A DNA stretch of 64,000 nt from Eubacterium sp. (lineage in GTDB: Bacteria > Bacillota > Clostridia > Lachnospirales > Lachnospiraceae): NCBI GenBank assembly GCA_024681515.1, contig JAILAR010000097.1:17813-81812 (forward strand), given 5' to 3'. A program made the translations under genes and the position numbers. The notes below the pieces were generated by a model. That model did no database searches. It had not been told where the DNA came from and saw only the letters and a list, made by a program, of their open reading frames with translations. Shown here in pieces: positions 42,258 to 49,837 of the stretch; within the stretch, counting starts at the first letter, position 1; each line of letters starts with the position of its first letter.

Positions 42258-42288
42258 ATTCGCCCACAATAGGCGGGCGCAAAGGCAG
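42258..42288 (+). repeat. Second-family hairpin, degraded copy
   Basis: CGCC-CACAATA-GGCG with the tail GGCGCAAAGGCAG. Loop and tail match the copy at 28844; the lower 5' side of the stem no longer pairs. Confidence 0.65.
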
Positions 42289-42310
42289 TTGAACACGAAA
42301 TGATAATCTC

Positions 42311-42352
42311 ACGGAGCACGCCTGCGTGCGAAGTATGATAATAACAAGGAGG
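42311..42352 (+). repeat. Leader element copy before the GntR gene
   Basis: ACGGAGCACGC-CT-GCGTGC hairpin, GAAGTATGATAATAA, then AGGAGG; the start is at 42358. Confidence 0.75.
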
Positions 42353-42357
42353 CACAT

Positions 42358-43038
42358 ATGAAACTGGAATTCGATCCGGCAGAATATCTGCCACTCAGAG
42401 AAGTCGTTTTTAAAACATTACGAAATGCCATCATTCGCGGGGAGATGAAGCCCGGAGAGCGATTGATGGAGGAGAAGCTGGCCAAGAGTCTGGAGGTCAG
42501 CCGGACGCCGGTAAGAGAAGCCATCCGCATGCTGGAGCTGGAGGGACTGGTCGTCATGCTGCCGCGGAAGGGTGCGGAAGTGGCGAGGATCACGGTGGAG
42601 GATCTGCAGGAAACTCTGGAGGTCCGTATGGCGGTGGAAGATCTGGCCGTGCGCCTGGCCAGCCTGCGGATCGATGAAGAAGGAAAGGCTAAACTCCGAA
42701 AGGCGGCGGAGGCATTTGATGCGGCCCTGGAGAAGAAGGATGTGGTGAAGATCGTGGAGAAGGACGAGAGGTTCCACGATGTCATTTTTGAAGCCACAAA
42801 AAACCGGCGGCTGGTGAGTCTGGCCCACAGTCTGCGGGAGCAGGCTTACCGTTATCGCTATGAATATGTGAAGGATTTCAGTTCCCATGACAAGCTTTCC
42901 CGTGAGCATGCCCGTATCATGGAAGCGATCCTGGAAGGGGACGTTGTGAAAGCACAGCAGGCCATGCGCGGACACATTTCCGATCAGCTGCAGCGCGTCA
43001 TCGAGATCATCCAGCTGGAGACGGGAGGACAGTTTTGA
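42358..43038 (+). CDS. GntR-family transcriptional regulator (FadR/FCD type)
   Basis: The 226-residue protein has an N-terminal winged helix (about 10-75): LRNAIIRGEMKPGERL, then KSLEVSRTPVREAIRMLELEGLV, the family signature. It also has an alpha-helical FCD ligand-binding domain (about 80-215) with metal-type residues in DERFHDVIFEATKN and DHDKLSREH-like sequence. Such regulators respond to small organic acids. The position between ispE and tmk gives no clear target. AGGAGG is preceded by a copy of the leader element. Confidence 0.92.
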   Translation: MKLEFDPAEYLPLREVVFKTLRNAIIRGEMKPGERLMEEKLAKSLEVSRTPVREAIRMLELEGLVVMLPRKGAEVARITVEDLQETLEVRMAVEDLAVRLASLRIDEEGKAKLRKAAEAFDAALEKKDVVKIVEKDERFHDVIFEATKNRRLVSLAHSLREQAYRYRYEYVKDFSSHDKLSREHARIMEAILEGDVVKAQQAMRGHISDQLQRVIEIIQLETGGQF

Positions 43039-43178
43039 GCGTGCCGGCGGTACGTTATATCTGACGGGAGTACGCAGCGGATGATCAACTGGAAAATCCG
43101 TTTTTCATATTTCGTGAACAGTGTTTGGACATGTGAGGAATTCGAAGAGATCCTCGCAGCATAATCGGAGGTTTTGTG

Positions 43179-43802
43179 ATGAGAGGATTATTCATTACGA
43201 TGGAGGGTCCGGACGGGGCCGGAAAGACCACGCAGATCGAATGCCTGAAGGCCTATCTTACAAAGCAGGGCTACGATGTTCTGCTGACCCGGGAGCCGGG
43301 AGGAACGGTGATCAGTGAGGCGGTTCGTGAGCTGCTGCTGGATCCTGCCCATAAGGAAATGAAACCGGCTACGGAGCTTCTTCTTTATGCGGCTGCCCGC
43401 GCCCAGCTGGTGGGGGAAGTCATCGGACCCGCGGTAGAAGCCGGAAAGGCCGTGATCAGCGACAGGTTTGTGGATTCCTCGGTGGTTTATCAGGGCATCG
43501 CACGCGGCCTGGGTGTGGAGACGGTGTATGCCGTGAACAAGCCGGCTATCGGGGAGTATATGCCGGACGTGACATTTCTGCTGGACCTGCCGGCAGAGAT
43601 CGGAATCGCCCGGAAGAAGAATCAGGCCGAACTGGACCGGATGGAGCAGGAATCCATCGACTTTCATAAGAAGGTGGCAGAGGGGTATCGCACCCTGGCG
43701 GCCAGAGATCCGGAGCGGATCCTCAAAGTAGATGCCACTTTACCAATCGACACCATCTGTGATATGATTAAAGGTAGGGTTAATGAGCTGCTCGCGCGCT
43801 AA
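43179..43802 (+). CDS. tmk: Thymidylate kinase
   Basis: Tmk phosphorylates dTMP to dTDP. The P-loop reads EGPDGAGKTT (residues 9-18), followed by the DR motif region SDRFVDSSVVYQG and a lid region with RKKNQAELDRME. The length of 207 residues is normal. ATG 43179 is placed 7 bp after GGAGG; a GTG directly before it is possible. It opens the conserved tmk-holB-ricT-trmN6-rsmI gene order of Firmicutes. Confidence 0.96.
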   Translation: MRGLFITMEGPDGAGKTTQIECLKAYLTKQGYDVLLTREPGGTVISEAVRELLLDPAHKEMKPATELLLYAAARAQLVGEVIGPAVEAGKAVISDRFVDSSVVYQGIARGLGVETVYAVNKPAIGEYMPDVTFLLDLPAEIGIARKKNQAELDRMEQESIDFHKKVAEGYRTLAARDPERILKVDATLPIDTICDMIKGRVNELLAR

Positions 43803-43823
43803 TTGGAGAATAAGGGGGGCTAT

Positions 43824-44810
43824 ATGGACTTTCAGCATATCATCGGACATGAAGATATCATCCGGCATTTTAAAAGCAGTATCGAGCAAAACCGGGTAGG
43901 TCACGCATATATCATCTGCGGTGAAGATGAGAGCGGACGCAGTTCTCTGGCCTTTTCCTTTGCGAAGACACTGCAGTGTGAGAAGGGCGGGGCGGATCCA
44001 TGCAACGAATGTCCCTCCTGCAAGAAAGCGGATTCCGGGAATCATCCGGATATCATTATGGTGCAGCACGAAAAGCCGAACCTGATCTCTGTGGATGAGG
44101 TCCGGGATCAGCTGGTGAACACCATGGATATCCGTCCCTACAGCGGAAAATACAAGATCTATATCATTAATGATGCGCAGCTGATGAATCCCGCAGCACA
44201 GAATGCGATCCTGAAGACCATCGAGGAGCCGCCGGAGTACGGTATCGTGATCCTGATCACAAACTCACTGGAAAAACTTCTTCCGACGATCATTTCCAGA
44301 TGCATCTCCCTCAGTACGAAGCCGGTGAAGGAGCGTGACGTGGAAGAATATCTGAAGGAGCATTATAATCTGGATGATAAAACGGCGCGGTTCTGTACGG
44401 AGTATGCACAGGGCAATCTCGGCAAGGCAATCCTGCTGGCGACCAATGAAGACTACGAGGCATTGGTACGGTCCGTGATCCGACTGGAAAAACAGATCTA
44501 TGATATGGATATGGAAGATATTGCAGATGCCATTGAATCCTGTGTGAATTACAAGATGAGCATCGGGGAGTACCTGGATCTTATGATGGTATGGTATCGT
44601 GATATCCTGATGCTGAAGGTGACGGGAAAACCCGACAAGATCATTTTCCGGGAGGAATACAGTACCATCCGGAATCAGGCGCAGTACCTGTCCTATAACG
44701 AGCTGGAGGACAAGGCGAAGGCCATCGAAAATGCAAAAAAGCGGATCGCCGCAAATGCCAGACTGGAGGACGTAATGCGTCTTCTGATCCTGACTCTGAA
44801 AGAGTTATAA
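43824..44810 (+). CDS. holB: DNA polymerase III subunit delta'
   Basis: The clamp-loader subunit delta' helps to load the beta clamp. The N-terminal AAA+ domain has GHAYIICGEDESGRSSLAF, where the P-loop lysine is Arg, as often in the non-hydrolysing delta'. A four-Cys zinc module (CEKGGADPCNECPSC), ILKTIEEPPEYGI and SRC (sensor 1 region) follow. I chose the ATG at 43824, with AAGGGGGG upstream. The TTG at 43803 directly follows the tmk stop and lacks a good site. The usual yaaQ/yaaR genes between tmk and holB in Bacillus are absent. Confidence 0.94.
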   Translation: MDFQHIIGHEDIIRHFKSSIEQNRVGHAYIICGEDESGRSSLAFSFAKTLQCEKGGADPCNECPSCKKADSGNHPDIIMVQHEKPNLISVDEVRDQLVNTMDIRPYSGKYKIYIINDAQLMNPAAQNAILKTIEEPPEYGIVILITNSLEKLLPTIISRCISLSTKPVKERDVEEYLKEHYNLDDKTARFCTEYAQGNLGKAILLATNEDYEALVRSVIRLEKQIYDMDMEDIADAIESCVNYKMSIGEYLDLMMVWYRDILMLKVTGKPDKIIFREEYSTIRNQAQYLSYNELEDKAKAIENAKKRIAANARLEDVMRLLILTLKEL

Positions 44811-44833
44811 AGAAAATAGGAGTAATATTTGAT

Positions 44834-46240
44834 ATGAAGGAAGTGATCGGCGTCCGGTTCAGGACGAATGGACGAATCTATTATTTTGACCCGAAGGACA
44901 AGGAAGTCCCTCTCGGTACGAAGGTAGTGGTAGAGACTACCAAAGGCATCGAGCTGGGGTGGGTCGTTCTGGGACGCCACGAAGTAGATGAATCGAGGGT
45001 ACAGAACCTGCGGCCGATCCAGCGGCTGGCAACGGAGCAGGATCTGGCCAGGTATGAGGCAAATAAGGAAAAGGCAGACAAGGCCTTTGAGGTATGTGTT
45101 CAGAAGATCAGAGAACGTGATCTGAAAATGAAGCTGATCTCCACGGAGTGTTCATTTGATAACAACAAGATCATGTTTTATTTTACTGCGGACGGCAGAG
45201 TGGATTTCCGGGAACTGGTCAAGGATCTGGCTTCCGTGTTCCGCACACGCATCGAGCTTCGGCAGGTAGGTGTTCGGGACGAGGCAAAGATCCGCGGCGG
45301 GATCGGCATGTGCGGAAGAGAGCTCTGCTGCCATTCTTATCTGGCGGACTTTATTCCGGTGTCCATAAAAATGGCGAAAGAACAGAGCCTGTCGCTGAAC
45401 CCGACAAAGATCTCCGGTGTTTGCGGGAGACTGATGTGCTGCCTGAAGCACGAGCAGGATACCTACGAGTATCTGAATTCCAAACTTCCGAATGTCGGTG
45501 ACCGCGTAACGGCGTATGACGGGGTGACCGGTGAAGTGGCATCTCTGAATGTGCTCCGCCAGAAGGTAAAGATCTATGTAACGGATGAAGAAGGCAATAA
45601 AGAACTGGTGGAATATCGCGTAGAGGAACTGGTATCCGGCCCCCGTGGAAGAAAGTTCGATACGGATCTTTCTTTACTGGATCCGGAGCTGTCTCAGCTG
45701 GAAGATGGCGATGAGGAAGGAGAAGCCGGTGAAATGACGGCTTCGGAGGGCGGTCAGCGCAGGCGTGAGGCCCAAAAGGGCGGACGGAATTCCCGCGGCC
45801 GTGGCGGCAGAGATGCGGGCGGTGATAACCAGGGCAGAAATCAGGAGAATAAGTTTGATCGAAATCAGGACAAAAAGTCGTCAAGATCAGATAGATCGGA
45901 CAGAAATGAAGAATCCCGGGATCGGAAAGACCGTCCTCAGAAGGATCGCCAGGACCGGAGACAGGATCGGGAAGGAGCCGGAAAGGATCGTCCGGAAGGC
46001 GAAAAGAGAAGCCATGGCCGTCAGGAGGGCGGAAACGCTGAGGGCGAAAAGTGGGATCGAAGAAATAATCGGGATCAAAACCGAGGAAAAAGGCAGGGTC
46101 AGCAGACGAAAGCTGACGGGACGCAGGGCGGAAACCAGGGTGAAAACCAAAACGGAAACCAAAGCGGAAATAAGGGACAAAGGTTTCACAGACATGGTCG
46201 TCGGCCGAAACAGGACCCGAAAGGGCACGAGGGAAATTAA
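44834..46240 (+). CDS. ricT: PSP1/RicT-like regulatory protein with long charged tail
   Basis: RicT (YaaT) is part of the Y-complex with RicA and RicF that affects RNA processing in Bacillus. The PSP1 core (about 1-270) is clear: VIGVRFRTNGRIYYFD, GGIGMCGRELCCHSYL and KISGVCGRLMCCLKHEQ, with Cys residues that bind iron-sulfur clusters in the family. The last 190 residues are an added tail rich in Arg, Asp, Gly, Asn and Gln, with RGRGG and repeated NRDQNRG-like sequence, likely unstructured and RNA-binding. Position after holB agrees with Bacillus order. Confidence 0.92.
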   Translation: MKEVIGVRFRTNGRIYYFDPKDKEVPLGTKVVVETTKGIELGWVVLGRHEVDESRVQNLRPIQRLATEQDLARYEANKEKADKAFEVCVQKIRERDLKMKLISTECSFDNNKIMFYFTADGRVDFRELVKDLASVFRTRIELRQVGVRDEAKIRGGIGMCGRELCCHSYLADFIPVSIKMAKEQSLSLNPTKISGVCGRLMCCLKHEQDTYEYLNSKLPNVGDRVTAYDGVTGEVASLNVLRQKVKIYVTDEEGNKELVEYRVEELVSGPRGRKFDTDLSLLDPELSQLEDGDEEGEAGEMTASEGGQRRREAQKGGRNSRGRGGRDAGGDNQGRNQENKFDRNQDKKSSRSDRSDRNEESRDRKDRPQKDRQDRRQDREGAGKDRPEGEKRSHGRQEGGNAEGEKWDRRNNRDQNRGKRQGQQTKADGTQGGNQGENQNGNQSGNKGQRFHRHGRRPKQDPKGHEGN

Positions 46241-46242
46241 GC

Positions 46243-47085
46243 GTGAAGCTTTCTGAATATCTCCGGGAAGGAGAGCGAATTGACGATTTAGAGGTAAATG
46301 GGTTCCGGATCATCCAGAACCCATCCTTTTTCTGTTTTGGTATGGATGCGGTACTTCTGGCCAATTTTGTGCGGACCCGCAGTCGGGACCGGGTAATGGA
46401 TCTGGGTACCGGAACGGGAATCATCCCGCTTCTGCTCACGGCAAAGGGAAAATGCGCTTCCTGCGACGGTCTGGAGCTTCAGGAGGCAGTGGCGGAAATG
46501 GCCGGCCGTAGTGTGCGAATGAATCTGGAGATGTTTCATGGTGCCGGAGATGAACCGGATACACCGGACAAACCAGGCATGACTATGGTTTCCCGGGACA
46601 TAGCAGCTCCGTCTGTGGAAATGGCTCTCCGAAATCTCAGGATCCTTCAGGGGGATATCTGTGAGGTACCGCAGAATTTCGGAAAGGCTGTCTATGATGC
46701 GGTGACCTGCAATCCTCCGTATATCAAAGGAGAGGGCGGTCTGCATAATGATACGGCGGCATATAATCTGGCGCGCCATGAGATCGCCGTTTCCTGGGAA
46801 CAGATCGTACGCGCAGCAGCGCATTTGCTGAAACCCGGTGGGACATTTTCCGTGGTGCATAAACCGTTTCGTCTGCCGGAACTGATGCAGACGCTGCAAA
46901 GATACAAGCTGGAACCAAAACGGATGCAGCTGGTTCAGCCCTATGCGGACAAGGAACCGAACATGGTCCTGCTGGAGGCAGTGCAGGGCGGAGGCCCGCA
47001 GCTGACGGTACTTCCGACGCTGGTCGTCTATAATCCGGACGGAAGCTACACGAGACAGTTGCTGGATATGTATGGAAAACCATGA
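46243..47085 (+). CDS. trmN6: tRNA1(Val) (adenine(37)-N6)-methyltransferase-like protein
   Basis: This 280-residue class I SAM-dependent methyltransferase matches the YabB/TrmN6 group. It has FGMDAVLLANF, the SAM motif VMDLGTGTGIIPLLL, the catalytic NPPY in TCNPPYIKG, and the C-terminal MVLLEAVQGGGP. The enzyme should modify adenine in tRNA. The start is a GTG 2 bp after the ricT stop, indicating tight coupling. The position before rsmI fits the Bacillus yabB-yabC order. Confidence 0.9.
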   Translation: MKLSEYLREGERIDDLEVNGFRIIQNPSFFCFGMDAVLLANFVRTRSRDRVMDLGTGTGIIPLLLTAKGKCASCDGLELQEAVAEMAGRSVRMNLEMFHGAGDEPDTPDKPGMTMVSRDIAAPSVEMALRNLRILQGDICEVPQNFGKAVYDAVTCNPPYIKGEGGLHNDTAAYNLARHEIAVSWEQIVRAAAHLLKPGGTFSVVHKPFRLPELMQTLQRYKLEPKRMQLVQPYADKEPNMVLLEAVQGGGPQLTVLPTLVVYNPDGSYTRQLLDMYGKP

Positions 47086-47093
47086 GTAGCTTC

Positions 47094-47200
47094 CATTCCG
47101 CCATCAGGCGGAATGAGAAGCGTGTGAGTCCATCACCGAAGGTGATGCCCGAGCGAAGTGAGGGTTATGAGCCGGCTTCCTTGGCCGGCTCATAAGGCAG
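47094..47200 (+). other. Three consecutive hairpins between trmN6 and rsmI
   Basis: CATTCCGCC-ATCA-GGCGGAATG (47094-47115), CATCACC-GAA-GGTGATG (47131-47147) and a 12-bp perfect stem TTATGAGCCGGC/GCCGGCTCATAA with 7-nt loop (47165-47195) followed by GGCAG. The last is a member of the second hairpin family. None has a T-run. CGAAGTGAGGG lies between the second and third. Confidence 0.75.
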
Positions 47201-47213
47201 AGAGGAGTCTATG

Positions 47214-48083
47214 ATGGCAGGCATTCTTTATCTGGTCGCTACCCCCATCGGGAATCTGGAGGATATGACATATCGTGCGGTGCGGATCCTTTCGGAAGCT
47301 GACGTGATCGCTGCGGAGGATACGAGGAACAGTCGGAAACTGCTCACCCATTTTGATATTCATACGCTCATGACCAGCTATCATGAATTTAATAAGTATG
47401 ATAAGGCAGAGGTGTTGATCGGACAATTGTTGGAAGGGAAAAACATCGCACTGATCACGGATGCCGGGACGCCGGGGATCTCAGATCCGGGGGAGGTTCT
47501 GGTGAAGCGGTGTTACGAATCGGGAATCCCGGTGGTTCCGGTACCGGGAGCCTGCGCAGCCGTAAATGCACTGGTGGCTTCCGGTCAGGATACGCGGCGT
47601 TTTGCGTTTGAAGCTTTCCTTCCGCAGGAAAAACAGGATAAAAAGGAGCGGCGCAGGATTCTGCAGGAACTGGCGAGGGAGAGGCGGACCATTGTTCTTT
47701 ATGAAGCTCCGCATCATCTGCTTGGGACGCTGAGGGATCTGGCTGAGACTCTGGGAGATCGTCCGGTGACCGTATGCAAGGAACTTACGAAGAAACACGA
47801 ACGGTTTCAAAGAACCACCCTTCAGGGGGCGCTCAGCTTTTTTCAGGAGGAAGAACCCAAAGGGGAATACGTGCTGGTGATCGCCGGGAAGTCCGGAGAG
47901 GAGCAGCAGGCAGAGGAAGCGGCCCGTTGGGCAGAGCTTACCGTTGAGGAACATATGAGACAGTGTCTCGCAGAGGGAATGACCGAGAAGGATGCCATGA
48001 AAGCAGTTGCTGCGGAGCGGGGAATCCCGAAGCGGGAGGTCTACCGGGTGTGGCTTGAGACGAAGGATCGCAGGGAAGAATGA
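47214..48083 (+). CDS. rsmI: 16S rRNA (cytidine(1402)-2'-O)-methyltransferase
   Basis: RsmI methylates the 2'-OH of C1402 in the ribosomal decoding centre. The tetrapyrrole-methylase fold signatures are plain: LYLVATPIGNLEDMTYRA at the N-terminus, AAEDTRNSRKLL, ITDAGTPGISDPG and VPVPGACAAVNAL. The length of 289 residues is typical. I chose the second of two adjacent ATG codons, 6 bp after AGAGGAG. It is the last gene of the tmk-rsmI run. Confidence 0.96.
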   Translation: MAGILYLVATPIGNLEDMTYRAVRILSEADVIAAEDTRNSRKLLTHFDIHTLMTSYHEFNKYDKAEVLIGQLLEGKNIALITDAGTPGISDPGEVLVKRCYESGIPVVPVPGACAAVNALVASGQDTRRFAFEAFLPQEKQDKKERRRILQELARERRTIVLYEAPHHLLGTLRDLAETLGDRPVTVCKELTKKHERFQRTTLQGALSFFQEEEPKGEYVLVIAGKSGEEQQAEEAARWAELTVEEHMRQCLAEGMTEKDAMKAVAAERGIPKREVYRVWLETKDRREE

Positions 48084-48115
48084 TCAGGGCCGTGGGCATT
48101 TTATTCGCACATAAT

Positions 48116-48155
48116 ATGATGCTGGGGTCAAAAGGTATTTTGCCCCCAGCTGATG
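48116..48155 (+). repeat. 40-bp palindromic repeat, copy 2 (inverted)
   Basis: Exact reverse complement of 29164-29203, 18.9 kb away. The hairpin core is GCTGGGGTCAAAA-GGTA-TTTTGCCCCCAGC read in two halves. It lies downstream of rsmI, and another hairpin (GCAGCAC...GTGCTGC, about 48168-48199) follows. Confidence 0.9.
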
Positions 48156-48344
48156 ATTCGCAGCACGCACACTACGTGTGCAATGTGCTGCTAAAACATC
48201 ATAATATGAATAATTGTTTATATTTCCTGTGTGTTTAATGCTGGATTTTTCCCCCGTTTCTGTGATAACATATTTCGGAAACATACCGTTATGATTCGAA
48301 AAAAGTAGAATGCGGCAGGGTATGGATGAGGGCTTGTTTTACCC

Positions 48345-48354
48345 GGGGGGGGGG
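48345..48354 (+). repeat. Homopolymeric tract of ten G
   Basis: The tract directly precedes AGGAATCGAA and the ATG of the XRE-like gene, thus it is part of or adjacent to its ribosome binding site. Confidence 0.9.
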
Positions 48355-48364
48355 AGGAATCGAA

Positions 48365-48892
48365 ATGGGCAGAAAGGCATCGAAGGCAACCGAAAATATA
48401 TATTATATCGCGCGGATGCGTGCAGCGGAGAAAGACGGCGCTTTTTCCAGCAGGGAGAAGGCTGCATTGCAATTAGGAATTGAAAGAAGCCGTCTGGCCC
48501 GGATCGAGCTGAACAAGATCGAACCATATGCGGAGGAAGTCCGCATCATGGCTCGTGAGTATCGTGCACCATATCTTTGCGAGGATTACTGCAACAATGT
48601 CTGCCCCATTGGGATGGAACGGATCCTGGGTTCAGCGCGGAAGAAGGTGACGCCGGATTCTCTGGAACGGCTGTCCCTGCAGTTCCTGAGCAGTGCGCAG
48701 TCCATTGACGGCATTTCCAAAATGCTGGTCAACATATCCAAGGACGGACGTGTGACTGAGGATGAGTATGAAGGGCTTCACAGTATCCTTCGTGCCATGG
48801 ATGAGATCTCCGGTAATATCCGGAGTATTAAGGCTTATATCGATGCGAATCCGGAACTTCGAAGCCGGTTTCATTCGGATCTCAGACCCTGA
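48365..48892 (+). CDS. XRE-like helix-turn-helix regulator
   Basis: The 175-residue protein has an N-terminal helix-turn-helix (about 18-60): KAALQLGIERSRLARIELNKIEPYAEEVRIMAREY. It matches the small XRE proteins of Clostridia that carry a Cys-containing segment afterwards, YLCEDYCNNVCPIG. The rest is helical, with KMLVNISKDGRVTEDEYEGL. The Cys residues could bind metal or sense redox. The start is supported by GGAGG before it, itself adjacent to the G10 tract. The target is unknown. Confidence 0.75.
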   Translation: MGRKASKATENIYYIARMRAAEKDGAFSSREKAALQLGIERSRLARIELNKIEPYAEEVRIMAREYRAPYLCEDYCNNVCPIGMERILGSARKKVTPDSLERLSLQFLSSAQSIDGISKMLVNISKDGRVTEDEYEGLHSILRAMDEISGNIRSIKAYIDANPELRSRFHSDLRP

Positions 48893-48958
48893 TGCAGAAT
48901 GATAATCCGGTCAAAATCCCTTCCTCTGTGATAACTTCGTGATTATGAACGATACCTC

Positions 48959-48987
48959 TTGTGCAAAATGACAAGATGGTGTAAAAT
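48959..48987 (+). promoter_or_regulatory. Candidate promoter of the ferredoxin gene
   Basis: TTGTGC and TAAAAT with a 17-bp spacer, 49 bp before the start codon. Confidence 0.55.
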
Positions 48988-49035
48988 ACACTCACAATCG
49001 TTATTCTATTATATCCAGTAAGGAGGGATAAGGCT

Positions 49036-49206
49036 ATGGCATTTGTAATTGGTGATGCTTGTATCGGCTGTGGTGCATGTGCAGGAACCTGCCCGGTAGG
49101 TGCGATCTCCGATAACGGTGGTCAGTTTGCAATCGATGAGAATATGTGCATCAGTTGCGGCGCTTGCGCAGGCGGCTGCCCGGTTGGAGCGATCTCCGAG
49201 GGCTGA
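49036..49206 (+). CDS. 2x[4Fe-4S] clostridial-type ferredoxin
   Basis: The 56-residue protein has two CxxCxxCxxxCP cluster motifs: C9, C12, C15, C19 and C38, C41, C44, C48. Each binds one [4Fe-4S] cluster. This is the classical low-potential electron carrier of fermentative Clostridia, used with pyruvate:ferredoxin oxidoreductase and hydrogenase. AGGAGGG precedes the ATG by 9 bp. It has its own promoter-like element and terminator, so it is a monocistronic gene. Confidence 0.96.
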   Translation: MAFVIGDACIGCGACAGTCPVGAISDNGGQFAIDENMCISCGACAGGCPVGAISEG

Positions 49207-49253
49207 AAAGCCAAATGAGAAGCTGTATCCGGTCCACAGTCTGCCGGAAAACA

Positions 49254-49285
49254 AATGGGACATACTCCTCGGAGCATGTCCCATT
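49254..49285 (+). terminator. Terminator after ferredoxin gene
   Basis: AATGGGACAT-A-CTCC-TC-GGAG-C-ATGTCCCATT forms a long stem with one symmetrical mismatch; CTGTT follows, a weak T-run. Confidence 0.75.
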
Positions 49286-49680
49286 CTGTTATGCAGAGTA
49301 TCCTGTGTTTCGAACAGTATCTGATCGAAACTATCCTCCTTTCTGACGTGATCTTACGTTATTTTGCGTGCCTCTGCACAAAAAGAAGGTAAGCGTCTGT
49401 GATAGTTTCCCTTTGGCAGACGGACGTGATAATAACGTTTATTAATTTTCAAAGTTTGTCGGAAGTTGCCGGAAAAGAACCTCTAATGTCGGAATAACGT
49501 CGGAATCATGAGGCCCATCGGCAGGAACTTTGAAGTGAATTAAGATCGGATGTTCAAATTGGATGTTCTGTTCGGATGTTCATTTTTATGATATACAGTT
49601 AAGATGAAAATTGCAAGAAAAATAATTCGCAGATTTGTTGCGTGAAACTGATAACCGGGAGTAAGGCATATGGCTGGTAA
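49286..49680. other. Intergenic region before mecA
   Basis: No gene was seen. It has short repeated words (four GTCGGAA-like words at 49456-49506, three GGATGTTC words at 49548-49582) and AT-rich sequence that may carry the mecA promoter. Confidence 0.5.
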
Positions 49681-49720
49681 TGTAAGCGCATATATTACGG
49701 AGCGGCGGAAGCCGCGAAGT
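49681..49720 (+). repeat. Leader element, upstream duplicate (incomplete)
   Basis: This 40-bp stretch is identical to 49762-49801. It includes ACGGAGCGGC-GGAA-GCCGC and GAAGT, but then diverges (GCGCGAAACTG) and lacks TGGAATA. Confidence 0.85.
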
Positions 49721-49761
49721 GCGCGAAACTGATAACCGGGTGAAAGGCTTATAACCGGGAG

Positions 49762-49810
49762 TGTAAGCGCATATATTACGGAGCGGCGGAAGCCGCGAAG
49801 TATGGAATAG
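49762..49810 (+). repeat. Leader element copy before mecA
   Basis: ACGGAGCGGC-GGAA-GCCGC hairpin followed by GAAGTATGGAATAG. AAGGCGG and the mecA start follow at 49838. Confidence 0.85.
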
Positions 49811-49837
49811 TATATAAAATATTAAGGCGGATCATAG

